18,859 nucleotides of DNA from positions 1 to 18,859 of the forward strand of contig JAUWEO010000010.1 in the NCBI GenBank assembly GCA_030608245.1, written 5' to 3'. The notes below the pieces were generated by a model. That model was not told where the DNA came from and did no database searches. It saw only the letters and a program-made list of their open reading frames with translations. This document shows, piece by piece, positions 1-7,299 of this stretch. The translations under genes were made by a program, and so were the position numbers. The stretch's first letter is position 1. Each line of letters opens with the position of its first letter. The stretch is from Candidatus Latescibacterota bacterium. Lineage in GTDB: Bacteria; Latescibacterota; MVCY01.

Positions 1-592
1 GTTTAATAGATACCCCCTCTGCAATGTGGATGTTGGCTTTTTCCACAAGATGGATCCCTGGGTACAACTTTCCTTCAATGATACCAAGCCTGCCCGAAGA
101 CTTACACTCTTCTTCAAGTCTTGGAGTGTTGAGATAAACCAGGTCCCAGAAATAGTTTGCCAAATCGACTTTTATCTGGTTTTTTTTACCGTTGAAGTCG
201 CTGTCTTTCAGAGGACGGGACAGGTCTATTTGAGAGAGAGAATCACCGCTTAGCCTGACAGCTACTATAGTGTTGTCCTTGATAAATACTTCATCCAGAC
301 CCTCTAAGGGAATCTTATCTGCCAGAGTGCGGTCGGCTACTACCCTGCCGTTGATGAAGAGGCAGCCCGGGGCTTTTATCTGGTTAATTGCTGAGCCTGG
401 ATAGCTCTGTCGTAAGGAGTCCACCAAGTAATCCCGACAGTGGAGAACAACTTTGGCGCCCCGGTATTGCTCTGTGATCTTCTGGCGCAAAGTAGTGGTG
501 CCGCACCGTAGCTCATACACCGGCCGGGTATAAACTAAGGGTAGGAGCTTCCTATAGCCTTCGTCCTCGAAGATACAAACTGTCCCGCGCAT
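1..592 (-). CDS. GlmU-like sugar nucleotidyltransferase, 3' end outside the window
   Basis: The minus-strand frame opens with ATG at 592 and stays open to the window edge (about 197 codons seen), so the C-terminus is missing. A strong Shine-Dalgarno (GGGAGGT, about 5 bases before the ATG) supports this start. The N-terminus contains RPVYELRCGTTTLRQKI, the signature I associate with the 'putative sugar nucleotidyltransferase' family (NTP_transf_4), which resembles GlmU. The last visible part (EGKLYPGIHLVEKANIHIAEGV style) looks like the start of the left-handed beta-helix acyltransferase half. By family it would make a nucleotide-activated sugar, probably UDP-GlcNAc-like, in the cytoplasm. It lies 66 bp downstream of nagB, so an amino-sugar link is plausible. 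Substrate is inferred, not shown. Confidence 0.75.
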   Translation of the reverse strand, partial: MRGTVCIFEDEGYRKLLPLVYTRPVYELRCGTTTLRQKITEQYRGAKVVLHCRDYLVDSLRQSYPGSAINQIKAPGCLFINGRVVADRTLADKIPLEGLDEVFIKDNTIVAVRLSGDSLSQIDLSRPLKDSDFNGKKNQIKVDLANYFWDLVYLNTPRLEEECKSSGRLGIIEGKLYPGIHLVEKANIHIAEGVSIK

Positions 593-658
593 TCTTACCT
601 CCCTTCCAAATTGGGCCACGTTCACTCTGGAAATATAAGGTACACCGGCTCATCCTGG

Positions 659-1441
659 TTATTCAACGGTAAGCTGGTGGGTCATTCTCTCCACATAGGC
701 ATAATAATCCTTCCGTTCCAACTTTGCTGCAGCCTCCTGGTCAAGTATGGCCACGCAATCGGGGTGTAGTTGGAGCACAGAGGCGGTAACCTGAGCCGTA
801 ATAGGACCCTCTACAGTTTGAGCCACCACCTTTGCCTTTTTGGCTCCATTTGCCAGAAGAAGACACTTTCTGGTCTCCATTATGGTACCCACCCCCATAG
901 TGATGGCAAATTTGGGAACATCTTCTATTTTCTTAAAAAACCTGGAATTGTCCTTCACAGTCTGTTCCGTTAGTGTCTTCAGTCTTGTCCTTGAGCCAAG
1001 GGAAGAGCTCGGTTCGTTAAAGCCGATGTGCCCATCGCCGCCGATGCCTAAGACCTGTATATCAATGCCCCCCGCCTGTTTGATCATCTCCTCGTAGTGA
1101 GCACAGTATGCTTTTACATCCTTTACCAAACCGTTAGGGACATTCACATTTTGCAGGGGGATGTTAATGTGCTTAAAGAGATTTTCGTACATAAAGTAAT
1201 AATAACTCTGCGGATGATCAGGGGCTAAACCATGATATTCATCCAAGTTGAATGTTCTGACTTTCGAGAAATCCAGTCCCTGTTCCTTGTGCATCCGGGT
1301 GAGTTCTTTGTACAGCCCGATGGGAGTACTTCCGGTTGCGAGACCCAGCACGCAATCGGGTTTTTCCATCACGGTCTTTGCCACAATCTCAGCAGCCTTT
1401 TTGCTCATCGCGTCATAGTCATTGGTGATGATTACTCTCAT
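659..1441 (-). CDS. nagB: Glucosamine-6-phosphate deaminase NagB
   Basis: 260 residues, close to the usual NagB length. It converts glucosamine 6-phosphate to fructose 6-phosphate plus ammonia, linking amino-sugar breakdown to glycolysis. Visible family motifs are the phosphate loop LATGSTP (34-40), NLDEY (65-69) containing the general-base Asp, and GIGGDGHIGFNEP (132-144) containing the catalytic Asp-His-Glu set. The start ATG at 1441 is preceded by GGAGGAGG with 4 bases spacing. The next gene in the same direction is a GlmU-like sugar nucleotidyltransferase 66 bp on, which suggests amino-sugar metabolism. Upstream are 244 bp holding two degenerate palindromes. No truncation is seen. The closest alternative, 6-phosphogluconolactonase, lacks the NLDEY and GHIGFNEP combination. 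Confidence 0.96.
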   Translation of the reverse strand: MRVIITNDYDAMSKKAAEIVAKTVMEKPDCVLGLATGSTPIGLYKELTRMHKEQGLDFSKVRTFNLDEYHGLAPDHPQSYYYFMYENLFKHINIPLQNVNVPNGLVKDVKAYCAHYEEMIKQAGGIDIQVLGIGGDGHIGFNEPSSSLGSRTRLKTLTEQTVKDNSRFFKKIEDVPKFAITMGVGTIMETRKCLLLANGAKKAKVVAQTVEGPITAQVTASVLQLHPDCVAILDQEAAAKLERKDYYAYVERMTHQLTVE

Positions 1442-1482
1442 CTTTCCTCCTCCTTCGTTGTTTTGGTTATTGATGGGAACTT

Positions 1483-1540
1483 AACCACAGAACGCGGAGA
1501 GATCCCAGAATTCTAAAATCCCTCTGTGGGCGCTGTGGTA
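1483..1540. repeat. Degenerate palindrome of the 'accacagag' type
   Basis: Arms at 1483-1501 (AACCACAGAACGCGGAGAG) and 1522-1540 (CTCTGTGGGCGCTGTGGTA) pair at 13 of 19 positions around a 20-base centre. It lies in the 244-bp non-coding stretch between nagB and the lipoprotein gene. Related intergenic sequences reading 'accacagag' are common in several uncultured bacterial lineages. I see no gene in this stretch. Confidence 0.5.
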
Positions 1541-1589
1541 TTACCAATGATTTCTCTGTTTTTTTCGCAAGATTTCAAAAGATTTCTTT

Positions 1590-1636
1590 AGCCACTAATT
1601 CTCTAATTATTTATTTTAGTTCGTGTAATTCGTGGT
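1590..1636. repeat. Degenerate palindrome, CCACtAATT / AATTcGTGG
   Basis: A left arm beginning GCCACTAATT at 1591 and a right arm ending AATTCGTGGTTT at 1638 share the inverted core CCAC-n-AATT. The rest of the arms pairs poorly. It is the second such element in the 1442-1685 intergenic stretch and looks like a decayed member of a different palindrome family ('attcgtgtaattcgtgg'). Confidence 0.35.
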
Positions 1637-1685
1637 TTGATTCTTTGTTTTCTTGGCTGCGGTTTAGCTGCTACCTGGCAATATC

Positions 1686-2543
1686 TCAAAAGCGTTCGCC
1701 TGGCTTCGGAGAGATCTCAGCATACTCAAAAGGCATATCCCACCTGAATTTCCTTTCTGCCATTTCTCCCAGGTTCTGGATGACGAGTTTGATAAATTTG
1801 GTCTGTTCGGTGATGATACGATCACCATCTGCTTTTCGGTTAACGAAGAACACCCGATAACGGTCAGAATCTTTCAGGATGCCCTGTCGAGGCCGGTCAA
1901 AATCGTGGAGATAGAGATTAAACAGGCCTCTTGGACTATATCTGTTCCCGATCTCGTCCTCCAGAAAAGTTCTTTGCCCGATGTTAGCTATTGTTGGAGG
2001 TTCGATTCCCTTATTTTCCAGGTATATGGAGAAATCGAGGCGGTCATACTTGTCATATCCCCATTTATCAGTATAATAGTTTGTCAATAGATTTTCTCCA
2101 TAGATTCTCTTCAATATGCGCCTTACATAATCTCTTCTGAAATTCTCATACTGTACTCTGTGCAAACGATTATTGGAGTCGAAAAAGGGGAATAAGGCTG
2201 TGTACATTTGATATAGATTCCTCAGCCCTATCTCCTCTTCGGGTGGATATTCCGAGGTGGCGAAGTAATCAATGGTCTCTTTTATTTTATCTTCAAGTTG
2301 AATCCTATTCCAACCGAGCTTCTCTGCCTGGGAGTACAGACCAGCCAGCTCAAAGGCGAATGTCCTGAAGGTCACCTGAACATAGACACCACCGGCAGTT
2401 TCTCCTCTGGTTAGCAGGCTGAAAGTTTCCTTAAAGATATGCTGATAGGTTACTGGTGGGGTCTGTTGAGCACATCCCCAGGAAAATATGGACAGAAACA
2501 GCCAGACGGCCACAGTTGAGAACGTGGTAGGGGATAGCTTCAT
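1686..2543 (-). CDS. Putative lipoprotein of unknown function
   Basis: 285 residues. The first 23 residues form a signal peptide: a Lys near the start, a hydrophobic stretch (VAVWLFLSIF), then SWG before Cys24, a relaxed lipobox. The product is therefore probably a lipid-anchored exported protein. The middle (about 100-165) is rich in charged and aromatic residues (YENFRRDYVRRILKRIYG). The C-terminal half looks beta-rich, with LDFSIYLENKGIEPPTI and YRVFFVNRKADGDRI, which might be an immunoglobulin-like or DUF4352-like domain. I do not recognise the family. It lies 67 bp downstream of the DUF362 gene on the same strand and could be in that transcript. Confidence 0.6.
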   Translation of the reverse strand: MKLSPTTFSTVAVWLFLSIFSWGCAQQTPPVTYQHIFKETFSLLTRGETAGGVYVQVTFRTFAFELAGLYSQAEKLGWNRIQLEDKIKETIDYFATSEYPPEEEIGLRNLYQMYTALFPFFDSNNRLHRVQYENFRRDYVRRILKRIYGENLLTNYYTDKWGYDKYDRLDFSIYLENKGIEPPTIANIGQRTFLEDEIGNRYSPRGLFNLYLHDFDRPRQGILKDSDRYRVFFVNRKADGDRIITEQTKFIKLVIQNLGEMAERKFRWDMPFEYAEISPKPGERF

Positions 2544-2610
2544 TGTCTCTCATCGTGAAGAGTGAAACGAATTAATTGGTCTGTTGAGGAAAACCAGCTA
2601 TATGACGTAC

Positions 2611-3762
2611 TTATTTTTTCTGTAGTTGCTCAATCAGCCAGGAGCGCCTCAACTGAATTGCCCCTTCGGGACAGAACTCATAGCAGGTAAAACACTGGAT
2701 GCACTTTTTGTAATCAATTCTGGGATAACGATTAACTATAATTGCTCCGGTGGGACATTTTTCGGCACATAAGCTACATCTGCGACATCTGGAGACCTCT
2801 ATCCGGGGATAAGTCTGGAGAATTTTTAGTCCAACAGGGGTAAGCAAGCGACGCAACCCTCTGTAAACAGATCCGGTATGGGCAGAAGGTTTTTGAAAAT
2901 CCCGCCTGATTACATCTTTCAGCTCCTCGCCCACTATCTCTATCTCTTCCAGGGCGGTTGGTCCTAAGCCTCGCTCTATTGCATCCACAGAGGTGAGGAT
3001 ATCTGTAGGTTTGAATCCGGCGATTTGAGAGGCCACTATGTCCAGGCTTACACAGTCACGGGAGGCCAGTATCAGTCCCAGTGGAAATGGTCTCCCACCC
3101 GAGGGCCCTTCTTTATCCATCGCTACCACTGCGTCCATGACAGCGAAACTGGGGTTACAGACCGAATAGATGTCCACTACAGCCTGGGCGAAATGTTCTG
3201 GTTTGGCAAATCTATGGGCGGTTGAGCGGTCGGAGTGAGGGACACAGCCGAAGAAGTTCTTCACCGCCCCGGTGAGGAGAGTAAGCTCGTGGGTCTTGAG
3301 CTTGGGCAGAGAAACCACTGTGTCCGCTTCTAATACAGGTCTGGCGAGATTAATCTCTCTCAATCGTTTGAAATGGGGCACCGCTATCTTTTGGTAACCG
3401 GTACGGTTGAAGTTTGCTATTTCAGCCTTTTCTTTTTCGGCTACCTCTCTTATCCCACAGATCTGGAAGGCATCGGTTTGTGAGGGTCCGCTTCCCAGGC
3501 CTCCGGTGGCAGCAGCGTCGCCCACCAAAACAGGTGCCCCTGCTTCTCTAAATAACCTGACCACTGCCCCTGTCACCGAGGGGTGAGTAGTAACCGCCCT
3601 CTCCGGTGGCAGGGCAGAGAGCAGATTCACCTTGAGCAGGACAGTATCGCCAGGTTTTACCACTTCAGTCAATCCACCGATAAGGCCTATCGCTTTCTTC
3701 ACTGCCTGGTAGACCTCTTCGGGCTGATAGCTTCGGCACCTGGTGATGGAGACCTCAACCAT
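2611..3762 (-). CDS. DUF362 protein with C-terminal 2x[4Fe-4S] ferredoxin domain
   Basis: 383 residues. The N-terminal about 310 residues match the DUF362 fold, with KVNLLSALPPERAVTTHPSV (about 44-63), GDAAATGG near 81, SLPKLKTHELTLLTGAVKN (151-169) and a conserved CVPHSDR segment. A bacterial ferredoxin module follows, with cysteines at 326/329/332/336 and 354/357/360/364 in CxxCxxCxxxCP arrangement, each set able to hold one 4Fe-4S cluster. Members of this family are cytoplasmic iron-sulfur proteins with no agreed function. Some are called oxidoreductases, none on firm grounds known to me. Only 12 bp separate it from the antiporter gene upstream, so the two are probably cotranscribed. A GAGAGG-like ribosome site precedes the ATG at 3762. 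Confidence 0.88.
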   Translation of the reverse strand: MVEVSITRCRSYQPEEVYQAVKKAIGLIGGLTEVVKPGDTVLLKVNLLSALPPERAVTTHPSVTGAVVRLFREAGAPVLVGDAAATGGLGSGPSQTDAFQICGIREVAEKEKAEIANFNRTGYQKIAVPHFKRLREINLARPVLEADTVVSLPKLKTHELTLLTGAVKNFFGCVPHSDRSTAHRFAKPEHFAQAVVDIYSVCNPSFAVMDAVVAMDKEGPSGGRPFPLGLILASRDCVSLDIVASQIAGFKPTDILTSVDAIERGLGPTALEEIEIVGEELKDVIRRDFQKPSAHTGSVYRGLRRLLTPVGLKILQTYPRIEVSRCRRCSLCAEKCPTGAIIVNRYPRIDYKKCIQCFTCYEFCPEGAIQLRRSWLIEQLQKK

Positions 3763-3774
3763 TGGAACCTCTCT

Positions 3775-4977
3775 TTATCTTCTGGCTTTTCCTATCTCCC
3801 CCGCTTTGGTAATGGCAAATTTCGTGGCTATCGGCCCAATGATCTCAAAGATGATCGTGGTGGCCGCAATGGTGTTGATAGTTATGACCGCCAGTTCATG
3901 TCCAGCCGCTCCCAAATCGCCAAACTCTCTCCCTACAAGAATAGCCAGCCCGATGGCTACCCCTGCTTGGGAGAGCAAGCCGAAGGGCAGGTACTTCCGG
4001 ATGTTTGTCCCTGCCTTTGTAATAAAAGCACCCCCAAATGCACCGCTCATTTTGCCGACTGTCCTACCTGCTATATAGATCAAGCCTAAAAGGCCCATTT
4101 GGGGAAGCAGACCAAGCTGAAGGTTTGCCCCGGCTGCGACGAAAAAGATTACATAGATGGGTGGGGTGATACCCTGGACAGCATTTAGTGTCCTGCGACT
4201 TGTTCGGGGGAAAGCGCTGGCAACTACCATCCCCAAGGCTAAATTGGATAGAATCAAGGAAAGGTGGAGAAGATTAGCCACACCAGCGCAGACCAGTATT
4301 GCCCCTAATGATAGCGTTAAAAGTTCGCCTCTGGTATGCATTTTCCGGATAAAGTAACCCCATATCATTCCTATTGTGATCCCTGCCGCCAAGGCACCTC
4401 CAATCTCTATTAAGGGGCACCCTACCGTGTTATAGAAAGACAGACCTTCTTTTCCAATAATGAGGAGTTTTGCAATAGCAGCAGCAAGCCCATAAATCAC
4501 GATAGCTACGGCATCATCGAAGCCTACTATAGCTAACAGAGTATTTGTGAGCGGGCCTTTTGCCCGGTACTCCTGTAAAACCGCCACTGTGCCTGCCGGG
4601 GCAGTAGCCGGAGCTAAGGCACCGAAGATCAAGGCCAGGTAGACCTTGTGTGTCAAAATATATACTCCCAGGAATACTATGACAAAGGCACCAAATGATT
4701 CTGCCAGGAGAATTATAATAATCTTTTTGCCCAGTTTTCTCAGGAGGTCTAACGAAAGCTGGCTTCCTATAACAAAGGCAATTAATGCCAAGGCCACATC
4801 GCTTACTATCCCTATTCTGTCTGACAGACCTAAATTAAACATCCCCAGGAAAGAAGGGCCCAAGAAGAGACCCATCACGATATAACCCACTACTGCAGGG
4901 AACTTAAGCCGGTTGGTGATCTTCCCACCAATATACCCCACAATTATCGCTATTCCTATCAGAAGTAGTATATCCAT
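3775..4977 (-). CDS. CPA2-type cation/proton antiporter, membrane domain only
   Basis: 400 residues, almost entirely hydrophobic with about 12-13 predicted membrane segments, matching the Na+/H+ exchanger (KefB/CPA2) family. The paired acidic residues in VGFDDAVAIV (Asp154-Asp155) are the DD pair expected at the ion-binding site of electrogenic CPA2 proteins. The unwound-helix region is seen as APATAPAGT (122-130). The protein lacks the soluble TrkA-N/RCK domain of KefB/KefC, so regulation may be supplied in trans. Its ATG shares one base with the stop of the upstream PII-like gene (TGATG), which indicates translational coupling. It probably exchanges Na+ or K+ for protons across the cytoplasmic membrane. 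The ion is not decided by sequence. Confidence 0.9.
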   Translation of the reverse strand: MDILLLIGIAIIVGYIGGKITNRLKFPAVVGYIVMGLFLGPSFLGMFNLGLSDRIGIVSDVALALIAFVIGSQLSLDLLRKLGKKIIIILLAESFGAFVIVFLGVYILTHKVYLALIFGALAPATAPAGTVAVLQEYRAKGPLTNTLLAIVGFDDAVAIVIYGLAAAIAKLLIIGKEGLSFYNTVGCPLIEIGGALAAGITIGMIWGYFIRKMHTRGELLTLSLGAILVCAGVANLLHLSLILSNLALGMVVASAFPRTSRRTLNAVQGITPPIYVIFFVAAGANLQLGLLPQMGLLGLIYIAGRTVGKMSGAFGGAFITKAGTNIRKYLPFGLLSQAGVAIGLAILVGREFGDLGAAGHELAVITINTIAATTIIFEIIGPIATKFAITKAGEIGKARR

Positions 4978-5324
4978 CAGTCCAAAGTTAGTTCGGAAGG
5001 GGTTCCCAAGGCAGATTCTACCTTGATGGCAATAACCATTCCTGTTCCCGGTGTTTCAAGGTCGACATCAGTTTCCTTCAATAAATGGACTACCTGGTCA
5101 CCGATCTCCTTGTCTTCGACCAGGGCGAAGATTGTCTTTGAATATCGCTTGCCACCCTTTAAGTCAAAGCGCAACCCGGCAAAGATGGGCACCTTATAAG
5201 CAAGCACTGCCCCCATAGACTCAGAGTCAATGACCGTTGCATCTGTTACCCCCAACTCAACAAGGACCTCCAGGACGTCCTCTAAGAACTCCTCCCTGTT
5301 GAGCACAATCGCGAGAAGATACAT
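4977..5324 (-). CDS. Small PII-like (GlnB-fold) protein, likely antiporter regulator
   Basis: 115 residues. The order of predicted elements (MYLLAIVLN strand, long helix EEFLEDVLEVLVELG, TDATVIDS strand, a loop, then KTIFALVEDKEIGDQVVHLL and GTGMVIAIKVE) fits the beta-alpha-beta ferredoxin-like fold of PII, CutA and DUF3240-type proteins. It lacks the classical PII T-loop with its modifiable Tyr. The start ATG at 5324 follows AAGGAGG. It is one base into the next gene, the antiporter, so the products are likely made together. By analogy with PII-AmtB and SbtB-SbtA it may bind the antiporter and set its activity. This partner assignment is inferred from gene order only. Confidence 0.6.
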   Translation of the reverse strand: MYLLAIVLNREEFLEDVLEVLVELGVTDATVIDSESMGAVLAYKVPIFAGLRFDLKGGKRYSKTIFALVEDKEIGDQVVHLLKETDVDLETPGTGMVIAIKVESALGTPSELTLD

Positions 5325-5379
5325 CCCGACCTCCTTCCAGAAGAAACATCTCCCGTCTCCTGTTTTCCGCTTCTTGATG

Positions 5380-5889
5380 CTATGATTTGTAAACCACTCT
5401 TCCCGCCTTTGTTTCGACTTCCATCTTTTTGGGAAATCTGGCGTCGAATTCCTCGATTACTCTGAGGACTTCCTCTGTCGTCCTCGCCTCAAGAAGTTTT
5501 TGCTTGAAATTCTTTACTTTAAGGAATCTTGCGATTCTGGCAACAGCCTGGAGATATTCCTTTCTGGCATCGTTAGGGGCAGCGATCATAAACACCAGCT
5601 GAACGGGCTTTTCATCCAGAGATTGGAAATCCACCCCTTCTTTGGAGCCGCCAAAGGCTACCGCCAATTCCTTCACAGTCTCTGACCTTGCATGAGGAAT
5701 AGCTATCCCGTCTCCGATGGCGGTGCTTTCGATCTCCTCTCTCTTTTTGATCCCCTTGATGAACTCATCCAGTTCTCCAACAACTCCCGCTTTGGCAAGG
5801 AGCTCGCACATCTCCCTGATTACTCCACCCTTCTCGTTGGATTTAAGTTCTGCAGTAATCAGCTCTTCCCTAATTAGGTCCAAAAGCAT
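5380..5889 (-). CDS. PTS EIIA-like (PtsN/fructose-mannitol type) domain protein
   Basis: 169 residues. The PTS EIIA type 2 domain spans about residues 1-148. The phosphorylatable His is His66 in GIAIPHARSETVKELAVAFG, preceded by the usual KKREEIESTAIGDG. A short Lys-rich tail follows. No EIIB or EIIC transport components are nearby, so this is more likely a regulatory EIIA like PtsN (EIIA-Ntr) than part of a sugar transporter. A very good ribosome site (GGAGGAGAG) precedes the ATG at 5889. The next genes downstream are the PII-like protein (55 bp away) and the antiporter. PtsN is known to control K+ transport in proteobacteria, so a role in ion-transport control is a reasonable inference here. 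Confidence 0.85.
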   Translation of the reverse strand: MLLDLIREELITAELKSNEKGGVIREMCELLAKAGVVGELDEFIKGIKKREEIESTAIGDGIAIPHARSETVKELAVAFGGSKEGVDFQSLDEKPVQLVFMIAAPNDARKEYLQAVARIARFLKVKNFKQKLLEARTTEEVLRVIEEFDARFPKKMEVETKAGRVVYKS

Positions 5890-5931
5890 TTCTCTCTCCT
5901 CCTTTCAAACTCTCTCATATTGGTCAAAAAC

Positions 5932-5961
5932 CGTATCGCGTCCACCAGTTTTGACTGTCAA
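5932..5961 (-). promoter_or_regulatory. Possible promoter for the EIIA-PII-antiporter genes
   Basis: On the minus strand a perfect -35 hexamer TTGACA (5961-5956) is followed after 18 bases by GATACG (5937-5932), a poor -10 with 3 of 6 consensus bases. It is placed about 45 bp before the EIIA start. The weak -10 makes this uncertain. Confidence 0.28.
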
Positions 5962-5967
5962 CAAATA

Positions 5968-6093
5968 CTATTCTTCAATCTTTAGATCTTCAGCGATGGC
6001 AAGCACAAGCTCTTCAATCGTCTCATCCTGGGCAACGGTTGTTGGACGCTCGGCGATGAGCCTTCTTGCATTACGCACCTTTGCTTTCTTCAT
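5968..6093 (-). pseudogene. 41-codon relic resembling the N-terminal part of a CBS domain
   Basis: A minus-strand ORF starts at ATG 6093 behind AAGAGG and ends with TAG at 5968. The protein has a basic start (MKKAKVRNARRL) followed by RPTTVAQDETIEELVLAIAE. The pattern 'pTTV..detieElv..iaed' is how a CBS domain begins, with the first strand and helix. A CBS domain needs about 55-60 residues and is normally paired, so this stops too early. A short run without stops in the same frame follows the TAG (YLLTVKTGGRD), possibly decayed continuation. It lies just upstream of the EIIA/PII/antiporter genes, where a CBS regulator would make sense. It could also be a real small protein. I favour a truncated gene. 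Confidence 0.45.
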
Positions 6094-6124
6094 TTTCCTC
6101 TTGTGCTCTCGAAAGTTGTATGTG

Positions 6125-6610
6125 TCATTTCACAAACCTTCCGTCATCTTTCGCCTTTTGAAGCTTATGCACATTTTTCTCAAGCCACCCTATTTGTACT
6201 ATTTCTCGCATGTCAAATTCCGGAACATAAGGTTTGATGTCCAAAAGAGGCGTACCATCGACAATGTCCAAATCTCGAATGTAAAGTTTTCCTCCCTCAA
6301 TTCTAACGAGACGTACTGTAGATATGCCGATTGAGTTCGGACGAGCCGGTGCCCTGGTAGCAAATACTCCGCGCACCTTATTATCCATATATGGTGTTAC
6401 CTTTAAGAAGCATCCCTTAGATAAATGAAGATGACATATCAAAATAATGTGCGAAAATCCTTCAATATCCTTAAGACCCTCAGCATACTCAGGGAATATT
6501 TCCACGGTTCCCTCAACATCCCTGGCGGCTGAAGGTTGTATAGGCGTGCCATGCGGTTCTCTGAACGGAGAATGAATGATCCCTATAGGCTTGTAGTTTA
6601 TTTCATTCAC
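6125..6610 (-). CDS. trmO: tRNA (t6A37) N6-methyltransferase TrmO (TsaA/YaeB family)
   Basis: 161 residues, with the whole TsaA-like beta-barrel: YKPIGIIHSPFREPHGTPIQ at 6-25, the GFSHIILICHLH strand (51-62), and the signature FATRAPARPNSIGISTVRL (83-101) that binds S-adenosylmethionine. The family methylates N6 of threonylcarbamoyladenosine at position 37 of tRNA-Thr. Shorter members (about 130-170 residues) lacking the C-terminal domain of E. coli TrmO are common in bacteria and archaea, so the exact activity is likely but not certain. The frame has no upstream ATG before a stop. The start is GTG at 6610 with only a weak AAGAG site. It lies 61 bp after the toxin gene. Confidence 0.87.
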   Translation of the reverse strand: MNEINYKPIGIIHSPFREPHGTPIQPSAARDVEGTVEIFPEYAEGLKDIEGFSHIILICHLHLSKGCFLKVTPYMDNKVRGVFATRAPARPNSIGISTVRLVRIEGGKLYIRDLDIVDGTPLLDIKPYVPEFDMREIVQIGWLEKNVHKLQKAKDDGRFVK

Positions 6611-6671
6611 GATATTGCTCTTTTTTCCAAGTGCCGATTATCTTCTTCCTTTATTGCAGTTTTCAGAGAAC

Positions 6672-6980
6672 TTAGATGACCTCCCACGGCTTGGGTTTTT
6701 TCTGACTCAAATCTCGAGCACTGTGTATAACAGTGAGAATCAAAATGCGTTCGGGTTCCACACGGTAGATGATTCGATAGTTATAGAATAAGAGCTCTCG
6801 AATATTTTCTTCTTCAGCTTCTGGAACACTCCGGTCCATTTCAGGAAACTTCTCCAGAGCTTCTACCGCTTCAATAATTTTTCCCACAAGTCGGGTTGCG
6901 TAGTATTCTGAATCTCTCCCAATATAATCCCGAATACTTTCCAAATCCAATAGGGCTGGTTCAGTCCACTCGATTTTCAT
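6672..6980 (-). CDS. RelE/ParE-superfamily toxin
   Basis: 102 residues, the normal size for this superfamily. The opening MKIEWTEPALLDLESIRDYI is typical of ParE/RelE toxins, and the later core RELLFYNYRIIYRVEPERILILTVIHSARDL matches their central beta sheet with the conserved Arg and Tyr positions. RelE types cut mRNA on the ribosome and ParE types block DNA gyrase. Sequence alone does not decide which. The ATG overlaps the stop of the antitoxin gene by one base (TAATG), the usual coupled antitoxin-toxin order. The pair separates the V-ATPase operon from trmO and may have been acquired as a unit. Confidence 0.87.
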   Translation of the reverse strand: MKIEWTEPALLDLESIRDYIGRDSEYYATRLVGKIIEAVEALEKFPEMDRSVPEAEEENIRELLFYNYRIIYRVEPERILILTVIHSARDLSQKKPKPWEVI

Positions 6981-7156
6981 TATGAAAGAACCCTCTTTTT
7001 AACTTCCTCGTGGGAGATAATGCGCCCTTCTTCAGCAGCTTTTAAAGCGACTGCTAACTTCTTTTTGACATAGAATTCGTACATGATGTCATCCCAACTT
7101 GCCTGATCTGGCAATTCATCGATGAGCTTCTTGGCTTGTTCTTTAACAACACTCAT
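6980..7156 (-). CDS. Antitoxin of the RelE/ParE pair
   Basis: 58 residues from ATG at 7156. The frame extends to a GTG at 7168, but that codon is part of the Shine-Dalgarno AAGGAGGTG, which lies 9 bases before the ATG, so the ATG is the better start. The product, MSVVKEQAKKLIDELPDQAS followed by WDDIMYEFYVKKKLAVALKA, matches a common short antitoxin type that precedes ParE/RelE toxins. The N-terminal half probably binds DNA or dimerises, and the charged C-terminal half (EEGRIISHEEVKKRV) probably wraps the toxin. It directly precedes the toxin with one base overlap. Confidence 0.82.
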   Translation of the reverse strand: MSVVKEQAKKLIDELPDQASWDDIMYEFYVKKKLAVALKAAEEGRIISHEEVKKRVLS

Positions 7157-7201
7157 AACCTTTTTCACCTCCTTATGTGTAGGAATCGGCCGACGATTTC
7201 T

Positions 7202-7228
7202 ATAATACTAAGCATAAGTTCTTGTCAT
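7202..7228 (-). promoter_or_regulatory. Possible promoter of the toxin-antitoxin pair
   Basis: On the minus strand ATGACA (7228-7223, 5 of 6 consensus) and TATTAT (7207-7202, 5 of 6) are separated by 15 bases, a little short. It ends about 45 bp before the antitoxin start, a fitting distance. Confidence 0.35.
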
Positions 7229-7247
7229 TGATCTCACCGCAACCATC

Positions 7248-7292
7248 CATGCCGACCAGTCAGCATGAGAGTTTACGAGTCAATCAACTCTC
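7248..7292 (-). other. Two adjacent hairpins just after the V-ATPase operon
   Basis: Right after the stop of the D subunit gene the minus strand can form GAGAGTT/AACTCTC (7292-7267, 12-base loop) and then CATGC/GCATG with inner GAC/GTC pairs (7267-7248). No T-run follows either, so they are not a classical intrinsic terminator. They could protect the 3' end of the mRNA or mark a factor-dependent stop. Confidence 0.3.
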
Positions 7293-7299
7293 CCCAGAT

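Noticed and set aside
3583..4089. 168-residue plus-strand frame opposite the DUF362 and antiporter genes
   Set aside because: It is antisense to conserved coding sequence and spans two genes without features of its own.
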